Part shown: positions 54,518 through 64,000 of the stretch, in pieces
Layout: every line of letters begins with the position of its first letter
Position numbering within the stretch: position 1 is the first letter of the stretch
Assembly: GCA_002104945.1 (NCBI GenBank)
Contig: MCFH01000006.1
Location: 847,001-911,000 of the forward strand
Origin: Piromyces finnis
Lineage: Eukaryota; Neocallimastigomycota; Neocallimastigomycetes; Neocallimastigales; Neocallimastigaceae
DNA: 64,000 nt
Reading direction: 5' to 3'
Program-made: the position numbers and the translations under genes
The notes under the pieces: generated by a model
Seen by the model: only the letters and a program-made list of their open reading frames with translations
Database searches by the model: none
Told to the model about the DNA's origin: nothing

Positions 54518-56472
54518 ATGGATGCATTACAATTAATTCGTTCATACAAAACCTTAAATTTCATAAAAAATCTTAAAGAAAAAACAAATAATATAGAAAA
54601 CGTCAAATACAATAAAGACTATTTAGCCAATATTGAAAAGACCATTCATGATGAAGATATATTAGATGGTAAGTTATTAATATATTTTAATTGTAGTTAA
54701 TTGTTTATAATAATTTTATATGAGAAATTAAATTATAATAACCATTGGGTTAAATCATTTAATAATATATTATATATATTTTTTAAATTTATGATGTTAT
54801 AAATTTATAATATTTATATTTATTTAAAAAAGATATTGTTATCGCATTATTAAACTTTATTTGGCCAAGTGAACAAGAAAAAATACGAAGCCCTTCATTA
54901 AAGAAATTTATTAAATATGTTTTAAAGTTATCAAATGCAACAATTTCAATTTATATATCAAGCATTTATTATTTATTAAATTTAAAAGATAATAAAAGAT
55001 ATAATAATTTTTTACAAAGAATTCAATTAGAAATTGAAAATACGAAACAAGAACAAGGATTTATAAATAATGGTAATATTCATGAAAGATGCTGTTCATT
55101 ATGTGGTGCATACATTTCTTGTTATAAAAGTGAGACTATCGTTTGTAAATGTCGATTATTTCTTACTAGTTTAATTTTAGCTTCAAAATTTGGACAAGAT
55201 AAGAATTATTCAAATAAAGTATGGTCAAAGATATCACATTTTTCTGTAGAAAATATCAATTATAATGAAAGATTCTTTTTAAATTTAATAGAATATAAAT
55301 TATATATTGGTTTAGAAACATATCAATCCTTTGCATCATTAATTTCAAATCATATTGCAAATGTTGAAAGCCAAAAAAGGAAGAATTTACAAAAATTATT
55401 AAATATGTCTAAAATAAGTACTGATGTTAATAACACTCAAGAATGGAAAAAATATATGGAAAAGAAGAATTTAATATTGAAAAAGTTAAAACAATTAGAA
55501 GCAATAAAACAAGCTAAAATTAAGCTTATGAAGCGTCAAACTTTGGAATCAAGAAATTATGATATGCCTATACAAGATAACACTCAAAATTTATCACCAG
55601 TTGAAGTTAATAATAATTCATCAGATGATGTTCAAAATACTACAATGAAAAACATTCAAAAGCTCTCTCCAATAGATGATCAAACAGGATCTTATTTAAA
55701 AACTGAATTTATTAATCATAATAATATTACCAACAAACCAACAGATATTGCTGCTATTTCTCCAATTTCACCATCAGATTTACATAGTAAAAACATTAAC
55801 AATTTTAATACTAATACTAATGTAAATTATATACCAGAAAAGCAAGATCAAAATTTATCAGTTTTTTCTTTAAACTATCCAATGCAAGAACAAAAGGAAG
55901 TTAATAGACAACAATATATTTTCACACAAATGAAACAAGATAAATCAAAACAATTAACTATTGAAAACTTCTCAAGTTTTATGAATTTTTATAATTGTAT
56001 TAATAATAAGTTTTCTACTAGTCCAGAATTGTTAATAAAGTCCACAGATTCATACAGAATTTTAAATTATGCTATTACTTTAGCATGTTCCAAGAGAGCT
56101 AATGATGCTTTAAATATTTTAAATCATATTATTTATGGTACAATGGATATTTGTAAAGAAATTCTTTCATTAGCTCTTAAGGGCCATGTAAAAACTGCAT
56201 TAATTTATATTTACTTATTAACTCCAAATGAAATTCAATATTTTAATAAAAATCTTAAGGCACCACATTTAAAAATATTAACACCAAATGATGTATTATC
56301 AGTTGTTTCTATTTTATTAAATTGTGTTCAAAGAAAATCAATTCAAAATAATGAAATTAAAAATGATCTATTACCAAATCTTTGTAGCCAAAATCAAGTA
56401 AATATTACATCTGCACAAAACATTCTTTTAACATTTATCAATAATATTAATTGTAGTTTAAGTCATAATTAA
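54518..56472 (+). CDS. Pcl/Pho80-family cyclin with long C-terminal extension
   Basis: Exons 54518-54668 and 54833-56472 join in frame to 596 residues. Residues ~51-235 form a cyclin box of the Pcl/Pho80 type: IVIALLNFIWPSE, LKLSNATISIYISSIYYLLNL, then FLTSLILASKFGQDKNYSNK and WSKISHFSVENINYNERFFLN. Between helices an insert has Cys pairs (CCSLC, then CKC) that could bind zinc. Family members activate Pho85-like kinases in phosphate, polarity and cell-cycle control. The ~360-residue tail has a disordered Asn/Ser/Pro part with repeated LSP motifs and a final helical block (~440-596). The Pcl call is good; the kinase partner is inference. Confidence 0.87.
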
Positions 56473-57284
56473 TATGTTGAAAATAATTTATCAATATATT
56501 AAGTTAAATTACAATAATTAAATAAACACAAAATTATATATATATATAAAACTATTGTAATTATAGTAATTTTTTTTCATATATTATAAATTACAATAGA
56601 AATTTAAAAATTACACACACATATATTCAGACATTTATAATAGTGATTTACTGTTATAAATATTAGAATTACATACATATTTATAGTTACCCATATTTTT
56701 TTTTCTATGTATTTTTTTTTTTTTTTTAAATTCTATTCTCTAACTTTTCTTTTTAATTACTATTATTGTTTTAAATTAAATATTTTTTAAGTTTTGTACT
56801 ATTTTATTTATTTATTTTTTTTTTCTTTTAATTAAATAAAGTAATTATCAAACAATCAAAGAAAAAAAAAAAAAATAAAACCAAACGAAATAGAATTAAT
56901 TTATTAAAATATATATATATATACATATAATTATATGTCTATATATTAAAAAAAAATGCAATAGAAAAAAAAATTATATATTTTTGATATTTTTGTTCAT
57001 TTTTTTTTAAAAAAAAATTCTGTATTCTACTATTATTTTATCATATTTAGTAATATTTAGATTGTTTTTCTATAATGTATAATATTTTAGCTATTTTTAC
57101 TAGTTATTATCTTGATAATTTTTATAATAAAAACCATAATTAACAAAAAAAAATTTTTATTCTTAATTTATTATTGGTGATAAGATAGTAATAATAAATT
57201 AATATAGTTTACATAAAAAAAATGTAATTCTTTTAGGATTTTTGAAAAGTGAATAATTTATATCTAGTAAGATTCTTCACAAGT
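56473..57284. other. Intergenic AT-rich region
   Basis: Downstream of the cyclin gene; A and T runs at 56710-56727 and 56860-56875. It ends at the first LINE fragment. No gene is seen. Confidence 0.7.
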
Positions 57285-57401
57285 TTTTTTTTTTTTTTTT
57301 TTTTAAATTTAATTTTAAATATATATGTTCTATAATACTATAATTTTAATTAAAATAAAGGTTTTAAAATATTTAATGTTGTTAAAAAAAAAAAAAAAAA
57401 A
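57285..57401 (+). mobile_element. Short 3'-end fragment of the LINE family
   Basis: The segment ATAATTTTAATTAAAATAAA..TTAAAATATTTAATGTTGTT followed by an A run matches the last ~75 bases of the next copy (..ATTTGATGCCGTT then A run). It is flanked by near-duplicates TCTTCACAAG (57275-57284) and TCTTCAAAAG (after the A run), a likely target duplication with one change. Confidence 0.6.
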
Positions 57402-57417
57402 TCTTCAAAAGTTGGAG

Positions 57418-57765
57418 ATCAGTAAATCAATGCTGAAGAAACAGTAAGACAGGCCAGGAGGGCCAGCGCAACCAATGGAGATCATAATTTTGTTCCATGA
57501 CAAAATTTTGATCTTTGGCTCGGTGTCCCATTGGAAGTCAAATACAATTATTATACTTTAGTATAATAGTGGCTTTCTTACTTTAATTAAAATGACTGGA
57601 ATACATTATACCCAATTTTTATTCATTTGTGTTTATTTAAACCTATTTTTTTTTTATTTTTATTTTTAATTTTTTTATTACATGTATTATAATTTTAATT
57701 AAATTAATAATAAAGTTTAAAATATTTGATGCCGTTAAAAAAAAAAAAAAAAAAAATCAGTAAAT
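57418..57765 (+). mobile_element. 5'-truncated LINE copy, 3' end only
   Basis: 57428-57755 matches the complement of 59210-59540: the last codons of the LINE frame and stop (CAATGCTGAAGAAACAGTAA), the GC-richer block with GGCCAGGAGGGCCAGCGCAA, and an A run at 57737-57756. The duplication ATCAGTAAAT flanks it at 57418-57427 and 57756-57765. Target-primed insertion with strong 5' truncation explains this structure. Confidence 0.88.
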
Positions 57766-57921
57766 ACTATTGGGAAAATGACTTTTACAAACCAATAGGT
57801 GTCCTTAAATCTGAAAAATACATGAGATTTATATTTAGATTTAAAATGTTCATAAAATCAATCTAAAATTTTTTGGGATCAGCCATATTAAATATAGATT
57901 TAAATTTGATGTGAAGAATCT

Positions 57922-57951
<30 letters not shown>

Positions 57952-57955
<4 letters not shown>

Positions 57956-58957
57956 GTCAGATACCTATTTGTTCTTATTGTAATAGTTACTAATTTTATT
58001 CACAGGGTTTTATTGTGCTCAAAATCTGATGAATTTAGAAACCAGTTCATTTTTTTTTTTTTTGTAGATAATATCTTTTTTTCACTGATTGTTCATGAAA
58101 AGTCGTTGAACATTCTAAATGATTCAAAAGATGACTTGAAGATAATCTTAACTTTTACGTATTGTGCATCCTCTCGGCGAAAATGCAATACTTGATATTT
58201 TAAACATTAAGTCGGGGAAAAAAGGCGCTTAAAAAATAATATTTCCAATCTCCTTTTTCGATAATCTTCTTTTCAGCCTTTTTTTTTTGTTATGGGGCTT
58301 GCGGAATTCTTTACTAATTTCATGCCGATTCCGGCTTTTACACAATAATCGATTTATATAGATACTACGAATAACATTAAGCTATATTGCTGAGAATGTC
58401 GACGTTGAATGTATAAGTCAGAGAAGAAATTCTAATAATAATTCACAAGGAATTATCATCATCATAGAATGAGAAAAGCTAAAAATCTTTTCGTCCTCTT
58501 TACTATATAGTTTTCTTTAAGTAATTTATTTAATAGTTTTATTTATATATGTATATTATCTTTTAATTAAATTATTAATAAATAAAATTACATATACCAA
58601 AGACTAAAAAAAAAAAAAGATAAATTGAAAATTATTCCTATAAGATTAATGATGGAAAAGATGGCTCATATTCAAAATTTTTTGATGTTTAGGAATTTTT
58701 AAAAGATATCCATTTTCTTATAATTTCTTTTAATTTCTATGTTGATGATATTATTAAAAGAGTATACTATTATTATGGTGGGTTTTCAGTAGATAATGTT
58801 GTTTTTTAGTGAAGATGATAATTCAAAAAAAAAAGGTTAAGGAATAAAACTTTTCAACAGTAATGATTCCTTTTTTTTTTATTTTATTTCATTTTATTTT
58901 TTTTTTTTTTTGAGCCAGAGCGATCTAATAATAAGAAAGACCCAGCCTGTTATCATT
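57952..58957. other. Mixed-composition region between LINE copies
   Basis: Sequence at about 58140-58450 is clearly less A/T-rich than its surroundings (e.g. CCTCTCGGCGAAAATGC, GTCGGGGAAAAAAGGCGC, GCCGATTCCGGC). A 34-codon open stretch on the minus strand (58195 down to 58096) has protein-like composition (FRREDAQYVKVKIIFKSS). It may be the remains of another element or gene; family not recognised. Confidence 0.4.
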
Positions 58958-59209
58958 ATTTTAATTACTAATTATTACATTTATCAAGCGTATTATATGA
59001 AATGAATTATATCCAAAATTAATAATTGAAGTTTTGAAGGAATCTTTATTTTAATTACTAATTATTACATTTATCAAGCGTATTATATGAAATGAATTAT
59101 ATCCAAAATTAATAATTGAAGTTTTGAAGGAATCTTTATTTTAATTACTAATTATTACATTTATCAGGCGTATTATATGAAATGAATTATATCCAAAATT
59201 AATAATTGA
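58958..59209. repeat. 90-bp tandem repeat, nearly three units
   Basis: Units start at 58958, 59048 and 59138 (ATTTTAATTACTAATTATTA..). The first two look identical; the third has one change (CAAGCG to CAGGCG) and is cut by the LINE insertion at 59209. The rest of the third unit resumes beyond the LINE near 61082. Confidence 0.93.
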
Positions 59210-61081
59210 TTTTTTTTTTTTTTTTTTTTTTAAAGGCATCAAATATTTTAAACTTTATTATTAATTTAATTAAAATTATAATACATGTAATAAAAAAAAT
59301 AAATATAAAAATAAAAAAAATATGTTTAAATAAACACAAATGAATAAAAATTGGGTATAATGTATTCTAGTAATTTTAATTAAAGTAAGAAAGCCACTAT
59401 TATACTAAAGTATAATAATTGTATTTGACTTCCAATGGGACACCGAGCCAAAGATCAAAATTTTGTCATGGAACAAAATTATGATCTCCATTGGTTGCGC
59501 TGGTCCTCCTGGCCTGTCTTACTGTTTCTTCAGCATTGACGCTCTTGGATGTTGGATTTTGGTTAGAAGTTCCGCGGTTACCGTCAAGAATGGTGTTCCT
59601 TCATTAGTACCAGATTGAATCTGATGCTTACAAAGTTCTTTCCATTCCCTTGAATTGTAATTAATATTGTTAAAACTTCTTCCCCCAAGAAGGAATTTAA
59701 ATATTTTACTGCACACACTAGAATAATCATACACATTAATATTCACCGGATTATTAGAACTATTACTATTATTAACTAAATTACTATCTAAATTAGAATT
59801 ATTATCATCACTATTGCTATCATTACTAATATTATTATTTCTATTACTACTATTGTTATTATTACTATTTCTATTATTACTATTACTACTATTGTTATTA
59901 TTACTATTGTTATTATTACTATTGTTACTATTACTATTACTGTTATTGCTATCTCTACTGATATTAACATTTTCATTATTATTGATAGGACTATTGGAAT
60001 TACGTTGACTGAAAAAATTTAGTAGCTGGACTATGGAATCATAATGTTTAATACGGATATCTCTAAATGTTGGACAATCTAATAACCAATGTTTAATACT
60101 TTGAACACCACACTTGCAACATGGACAGTAGTTAGGACAAACTGGATCAACAAATTTAGCAGCTTTGGCAACTCTAGCATCCAACTTGTATCCGCTTCTT
60201 GCTTTCAATAGCCAGTAGAAGCCATAGGCAAACTCTGGGTATTCATAACATAATTTAATAAAATCTTTAGTTTCAATAAATTTATTATCATCATAATATT
60301 GCGCTTTGATTGAATTCCCTTTGAGATCTTTCCAATAAAAGTTTTTAACTGCTTTAACATCTCCATGTTTCTTTAGTTTTTTATCAAGTGTCCTACTTGA
60401 TTTGCACCACGTGTATTTTCTAAATTTAGGAATGTAATTGACGAGGCGTGAGATAATACAATTCGAGTTTTTCTATTTGTTAAAACATCTAACCTGAGCT
60501 AACGCACATTTGGCTGACAATGGAGGAATATTCAAATCTTTTGAGATAGAGTATAAAGATATAAACGATACAGCTTTATGAACTCCGGCAATCCATCGTA
60601 TTCCTTTGTTAACATGCTTCTGAGCAATCCTAGACCTAGCTTTGTTGGATCCAAGTAATGGTGCAAAGTATGAAACTCTACTGATTACTTGTGAGTTAAG
60701 TACTGGTTTTTTGAAAGGAATAGGAATATTAGGATTTCTTAAGAATTTACTGACTGAGAAAAGTCCTTTCAAAACCTTGTTATTAAGAGCTTTAATTACT
60801 GGTTTAAGGGACAAATTCTTATCAAATGGAACACCAAGATAAGCGTAGCAGTCAGTAGTTGGAATGGGTTGTCCTGCTAAGTAAAATGTTGGATCTCTCT
60901 TGTTCTGATTTTCTATTGATTCAGGACGAATCACCATCGTTGAACATTTCTGGATACCAAATTCCATTTCATTATACAATGTCCATTCAACTCTTCTAAG
61001 CATCTTTTTTTAAACATCCTCTTGTTGGAGCACAAATAACTATATCATCTGAAATGAATTATATCCAAAATTAATAATTGA
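59178..61081 (-). mobile_element. 5'-truncated LINE inserted in the tandem repeat, with 32-bp target duplication
   Basis: The element is 59210-61049 on the minus strand, ending in a 22-base A tail (T run 59210-59231 on plus). A 32-bp duplication that begins TGAAATGAATTATATCC flanks it at 59178-59209 and 61050-61081. The 5' end starts inside the reverse transcriptase at the catalytic Asp-Asp, so most of the element is missing. Long duplication, A tail and 5' truncation are the marks of target-primed reverse transcription. Confidence 0.95.
59519..61049 (-). pseudogene. LINE reverse transcriptase C-terminal part, broken
   Basis: Reading from 61049: the remnant of the RT active site (DDIVICAPT) comes first, then a frame change near 61010, then an open frame with GIQKCSTMVI and YAYLGVPF typical of fungal LINE RT thumb regions (60473-61003). 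An in-frame TAG follows at 60475-60473. The same frame then continues to 59519 with KSSRTLDKKLKKHG, a Cys/His zinc motif CPCCKCGVQSIKHWLLDC and a long Asn/Ser tract. The frame change, the stop and the missing N-terminus show it cannot be active. Confidence 0.88.
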
Positions 61082-61832
61082 AGTTTTGAAGGAATCTTTT
61101 TGTTATCTGCTAATTTTAAAAAAAAAATTATATATATTTCTATAAAAATAATTTCTCTACTTTTTTTTTTTTATTTTATTTCAATAAAATATATTGACCA
61201 ACTGTAAAGTATTTCAGTAAAGAAATAAAATGGATTTCTACTCAAAAATATAATTTTTTGAAGAAAAAAGATATAAACTTTTTTAATTATTTTATGTTAT
61301 TAATATTTTTCATTCATTCATTCATAAAAAAAAGGGCTTTTAAAATTTTTAAAATGGAAAATTATTAGAAAATTAAATACAAAATTATTAACTTTAAATA
61401 TTATAATAATTTTATTAAATATATTTAAGTATATTAATTACTTTTGATAATTTACATTATCAAATAATTTACATTTAAAATATAATATTGTTTTATAATA
61501 TAAAATATTTTCTATATTATATAAAATATTATTCATATAATAAAAAAATATTAAATAGTAATTTTATATATATATAAATGTTCATATATATATTATTATA
61601 GTTTTAAATAATATAACTTATAAACATATTATATATATAAAGTCTATAAGAAATATATATAATTGAATATATATATTATAACATTTTTTTTTCTATAAAA
61701 AAAAAAATACTGATTTAAATTATATTACAATTAATTAAATTATCAGTATATTTTTTTAATATTTGAAAAAAAAATTAATACTCTATTTTTTAATGTTTTT
61801 TAATACTATTTTCGAAAATAGTATTATTAAAT
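61082..61832. other. Intergenic region with rest of tandem unit
   Basis: The first ~18 bases finish the interrupted 90-bp repeat (AAGTTTTGAAGGAATCTT). The rest is A/T-rich up to a perfect palindrome at 61801-61826 next to the esterase stop. Confidence 0.65.
61801..61826. terminator. 26-bp perfect palindrome at esterase 3' end
   Basis: The sequence is a perfect self-complement centred on TTCGAA (arm TAATACTATTTTC), 6 bp past the stop of esterase paralog 3. It could form a 3' hairpin in the transcript. Use as a processing signal is inference. Confidence 0.45.
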
Positions 61833-62882
61833 CTATAAGCTAATTAAATTAATAAAGACTTCTTCTTCTTCAGAAGATCCAGCTCTAACACCTCTAGTAA
61901 CAGTGGTGTGTTCATAACCTTCTTTATAAACATAGCTAATATCAACATTTGGACTAACACGGTTCATTTGCTTCATTAAATTTAAGGCAGATGATTCTAC
62001 TACTGTTTCATCTAATGATGTATAGAATAAGGTAAATTTCTTAGCACCAAGAGATTCTAAAGAGCCATCAGCAAATGGCTTAAAAAGATCAGTTGGTGAA
62101 ACATTCTTGGATTGGAAAACTAATTTGACAATGTTTTCAACAACTGAGTTTTCAGTTTCTTTTCCTAAGAATTTACGAACAATAGAATAATCATCGAAAT
62201 CATATGGACCATTTAATAAAACAACTTTTTCAAGCATTGGAAGTGGTTCTAATATTTCACCTTTGTTTGGATAACCTAATAAAGATTTGAAAATGGTTAA
62301 GGCAGTTAAATGAGAACCAGCAGAATAAGCAGAAATACTAATTCTGTTTGGATCACCACCATATTTTTCAATATTCTTGTAGGTCCATTGAATAGATTGG
62401 TAGATATCATCTACCATATCTTCAAATCCACCTTTTGGGAAAAGGACATAATTTGGTAAAACAGCGACATAATCATTTTCTTCTAAAAGAGAACCAAATT
62501 TAGTGAATTTAACCTTACTTCCAGAGTACCATGAACCACCAAATATGAAAAGAAAAACTGGCTTTAATTCACTAGTATTTTCTTTATCATAGTATACATC
62601 AAGAGTTCTTCCACTGTTGAATATAATATCACGTCTAAATTTAATTTTTAATAGTATTTATTAGTATTATTTAGTAAATATTTCAAAAATAATAACTTTT
62701 TATTAAGCTTACTCTATGTTTTGGAAGTTATTGTAATTTTCATTATCTCTAATTTGATCCTTTAATTCATTAATATAATTTTTGATAGGATTTGGAAAAG
62801 AGATAGATAAGGATAAGGCATTACATGAAATCAATGCACTTAAAACCAATAAGACAGATGTCACTAAAGATAAAGTCTTCAT
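61833..62882 (-). CDS. Secreted alpha/beta-hydrolase esterase, paralog 3
   Basis: Exons 62882-62713 and 62634-61833 join in frame (phase 2) to 323 residues. A signal peptide covers ~1-22 (MKTLSLVTS.. to SCNA). It aligns along its length with the two upstream paralogs: FIFGGSWYSGSK oxyanion segment, nucleophile motif AYSAGSH, acid in TSLDETVVESS, His in GYEHTTV. The intron falls at the codon equivalent to I-E-R in the other two, which have no intron there. The His of the usual HSAG motif is Tyr (YSAG). It is in opposite orientation and 16.6 kb away from paralog 2. Confidence 0.9.
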
Positions 62883-64000
62883 TTTTTTTTACTATTATTT
62901 TGTTTTGTTTTTTTTATTTCTTTAATAAAAGAATAAATTATTATATTTTTCTAATATTATATATAACTATTTATAATAATTTAAAGATAAAAAAGAGGAA
63001 AATTTTCATTCTTTATATAACTTTCAAAATATTATTTTATTTTGGTTTTAATTTTGTTTTTTTATTTAATTAATTTCTCTTTATTAACAATATTATCATC
63101 TGTAAATTGATAATATTATTAAATTATAATTATTTCATATTTAGATAGTATTATTTTATTAATTTCAATATTCATAGTTTTTTTTAATTTTAATATAAAT
63201 AGATTTTGTTTATAATTTTTTAATTAATTTTTTTTTTTATTTTTCTATAATAATACTTTTATTTGATTTGGTATTAATAATTATGATTATATTTTTAATA
63301 GTTTTTTTAAGATCATCATTTTTTCCCTTTTTGAATATAAATAAATAAGTTTATTTAATAAAGATTTTTATTTATTTTGTTTAAATCTATAAAAAAAAAA
63401 CTTTTTGATTGAAGACATTTTTTAATTAGATGAAATTTATTATTAATTTATTATTAATTTATAGCTAGCATTAAAATAAAAATAAATTTATTTTAAATAA
63501 TTATGGGTGGGTAATTGTAAATAATAATAAAAATTTATTATAATATCGTAACACAAAATTAATATTTATATATATAGGTTAAGGGATAATTAAATAAAAA
63601 AAATATTTATTTAAATTGTACAAAAGATAACAAACAATTTAAGTTCATATTAAAAGGTCAGAATATATAGAAAAATAATAACAAAATAGTTAATTGTAAA
63701 TGAAAAATAAATATGTAAATCGTATTGTTATTACTATTTTAATACTAGTTCTATATAAATAAACATGATTACTATTTTAATACTAGTTCTATATAAATAA
63801 ACATGAAGTGAGTATTATTAAGTATTAATGGAAACAAAAAAAGTCTAGGGAAAATATATAATTAAATAAAAGTTAAAATACTTATCATATATCATATACA
63901 TCTTACATTTTTGTTATATATTTATCCTTTTTATTTATTATACTTATTATTATATCGTTATACTTAGTACTTTATCATTATTATTACTATTATTACTATT
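62883..64000. other. Upstream region of esterase 3, AT-rich to window end
   Basis: It holds the promoter of esterase paralog 3 and a 38-bp tandem duplication (63731-63806). No other gene is seen. Confidence 0.65.
63731..63806. repeat. 38-bp tandem duplication
   Basis: A unit beginning TTACTATTTTAATACTAGTT occurs at 63731-63768 and again at 63769-63806, identical by eye. Non-coding. Confidence 0.88.

Larger units (their letters stand above)
57268..57923. repeat. 13-bp inverted repeat flanking LINE fragments
   Basis: TAAGATTCTTCAC at 57268-57280 and its complement GTGAAGAATCTTA at 57911-57923 bracket both short LINE copies. A long A run follows the right copy (57924-57951). It could mark an older element into which the LINE ends inserted. 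Confidence 0.5.

Noticed and set aside
57911-58195. 94-codon ORF starting in a poly(A) run
   Set aside because: It starts in a poly-Lys artefact of the A run, has no family features and spans the junction of unlike sequence.
59788-60008. Poly-Leu and poly-Ile frames
   Set aside because: They are other-frame readings of the Asn/Ser tract of the LINE protein.

Overview
The window is a very AT-rich piece of eukaryotic nuclear DNA with poly(A)/poly(T) tracts, asparagine-codon repeats, and short introns with GT(A/G)..AG borders. Gene content points to an early-diverging fungus: fungal-type mitofusin, Hnt1, PanB, Ufd2, a Pcl/Pho80-like cyclin, secreted alpha/beta hydrolases, one Ty1/copia element and one LINE family. 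Base composition, N-rich tracts and secreted esterases together suggest an anaerobic gut fungus (Neocallimastigomycota). That placement is inference; no marker gene proves it.

Most genes here are split. I rebuilt exon chains by hand from splice borders and reading phase, and every chain below keeps its frame from start to stop (the first gene runs off the window). Layout: <1-3402 (-) six-exon GNAT-domain protein; 6174-8719 (+) mitofusin-like GTPase, 3 exons; 10433-11980 (+) secreted acidic repeat protein; 12385-17465 (+) 19-exon WD40 protein; 17903-18680 (-) HIT-family hydrolase, 4 exons; 19320-20585 (+) HxxxD acyltransferase; 21335-23347 (-) ketopantoate hydroxymethyltransferase, 4 exons; 23502-29501 complete Ty1/copia element (-) with flanking duplications; 30848-31246 (-) histone H2A; 32572-37930 (-) 18-exon Ufd2/UBE4 ubiquitin ligase; 41021-41968 and 44255-45214 (+) two secreted esterase paralogs; 54518-56472 (+) cyclin; 57285-61049 nest of LINE copies and a 90-bp tandem repeat; 61833-62882 (-) a third esterase paralog with one intron.

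The stretch 45.2-54.5 kb, and to a lesser degree 38-41 kb, has no intact gene but contains short open stretches that look like decayed coding sequence and one worn LINE end. The genes do not form one pathway: they are housekeeping functions (organelle fusion, pantothenate synthesis, protein turnover, chromatin, cell-cycle or phosphate signalling) plus a secreted esterase family, broken up by recent and old retroelement insertions. I found no CRISPR array, rRNA or convincing tRNA gene, and no clearly new multi-gene system. The most unusual items are the unassigned multi-exon proteins, the mitofusin in a presumed hydrogenosome-bearing lineage, H2A without the usual SQ tail, and the well-preserved retroelement insertion structures.
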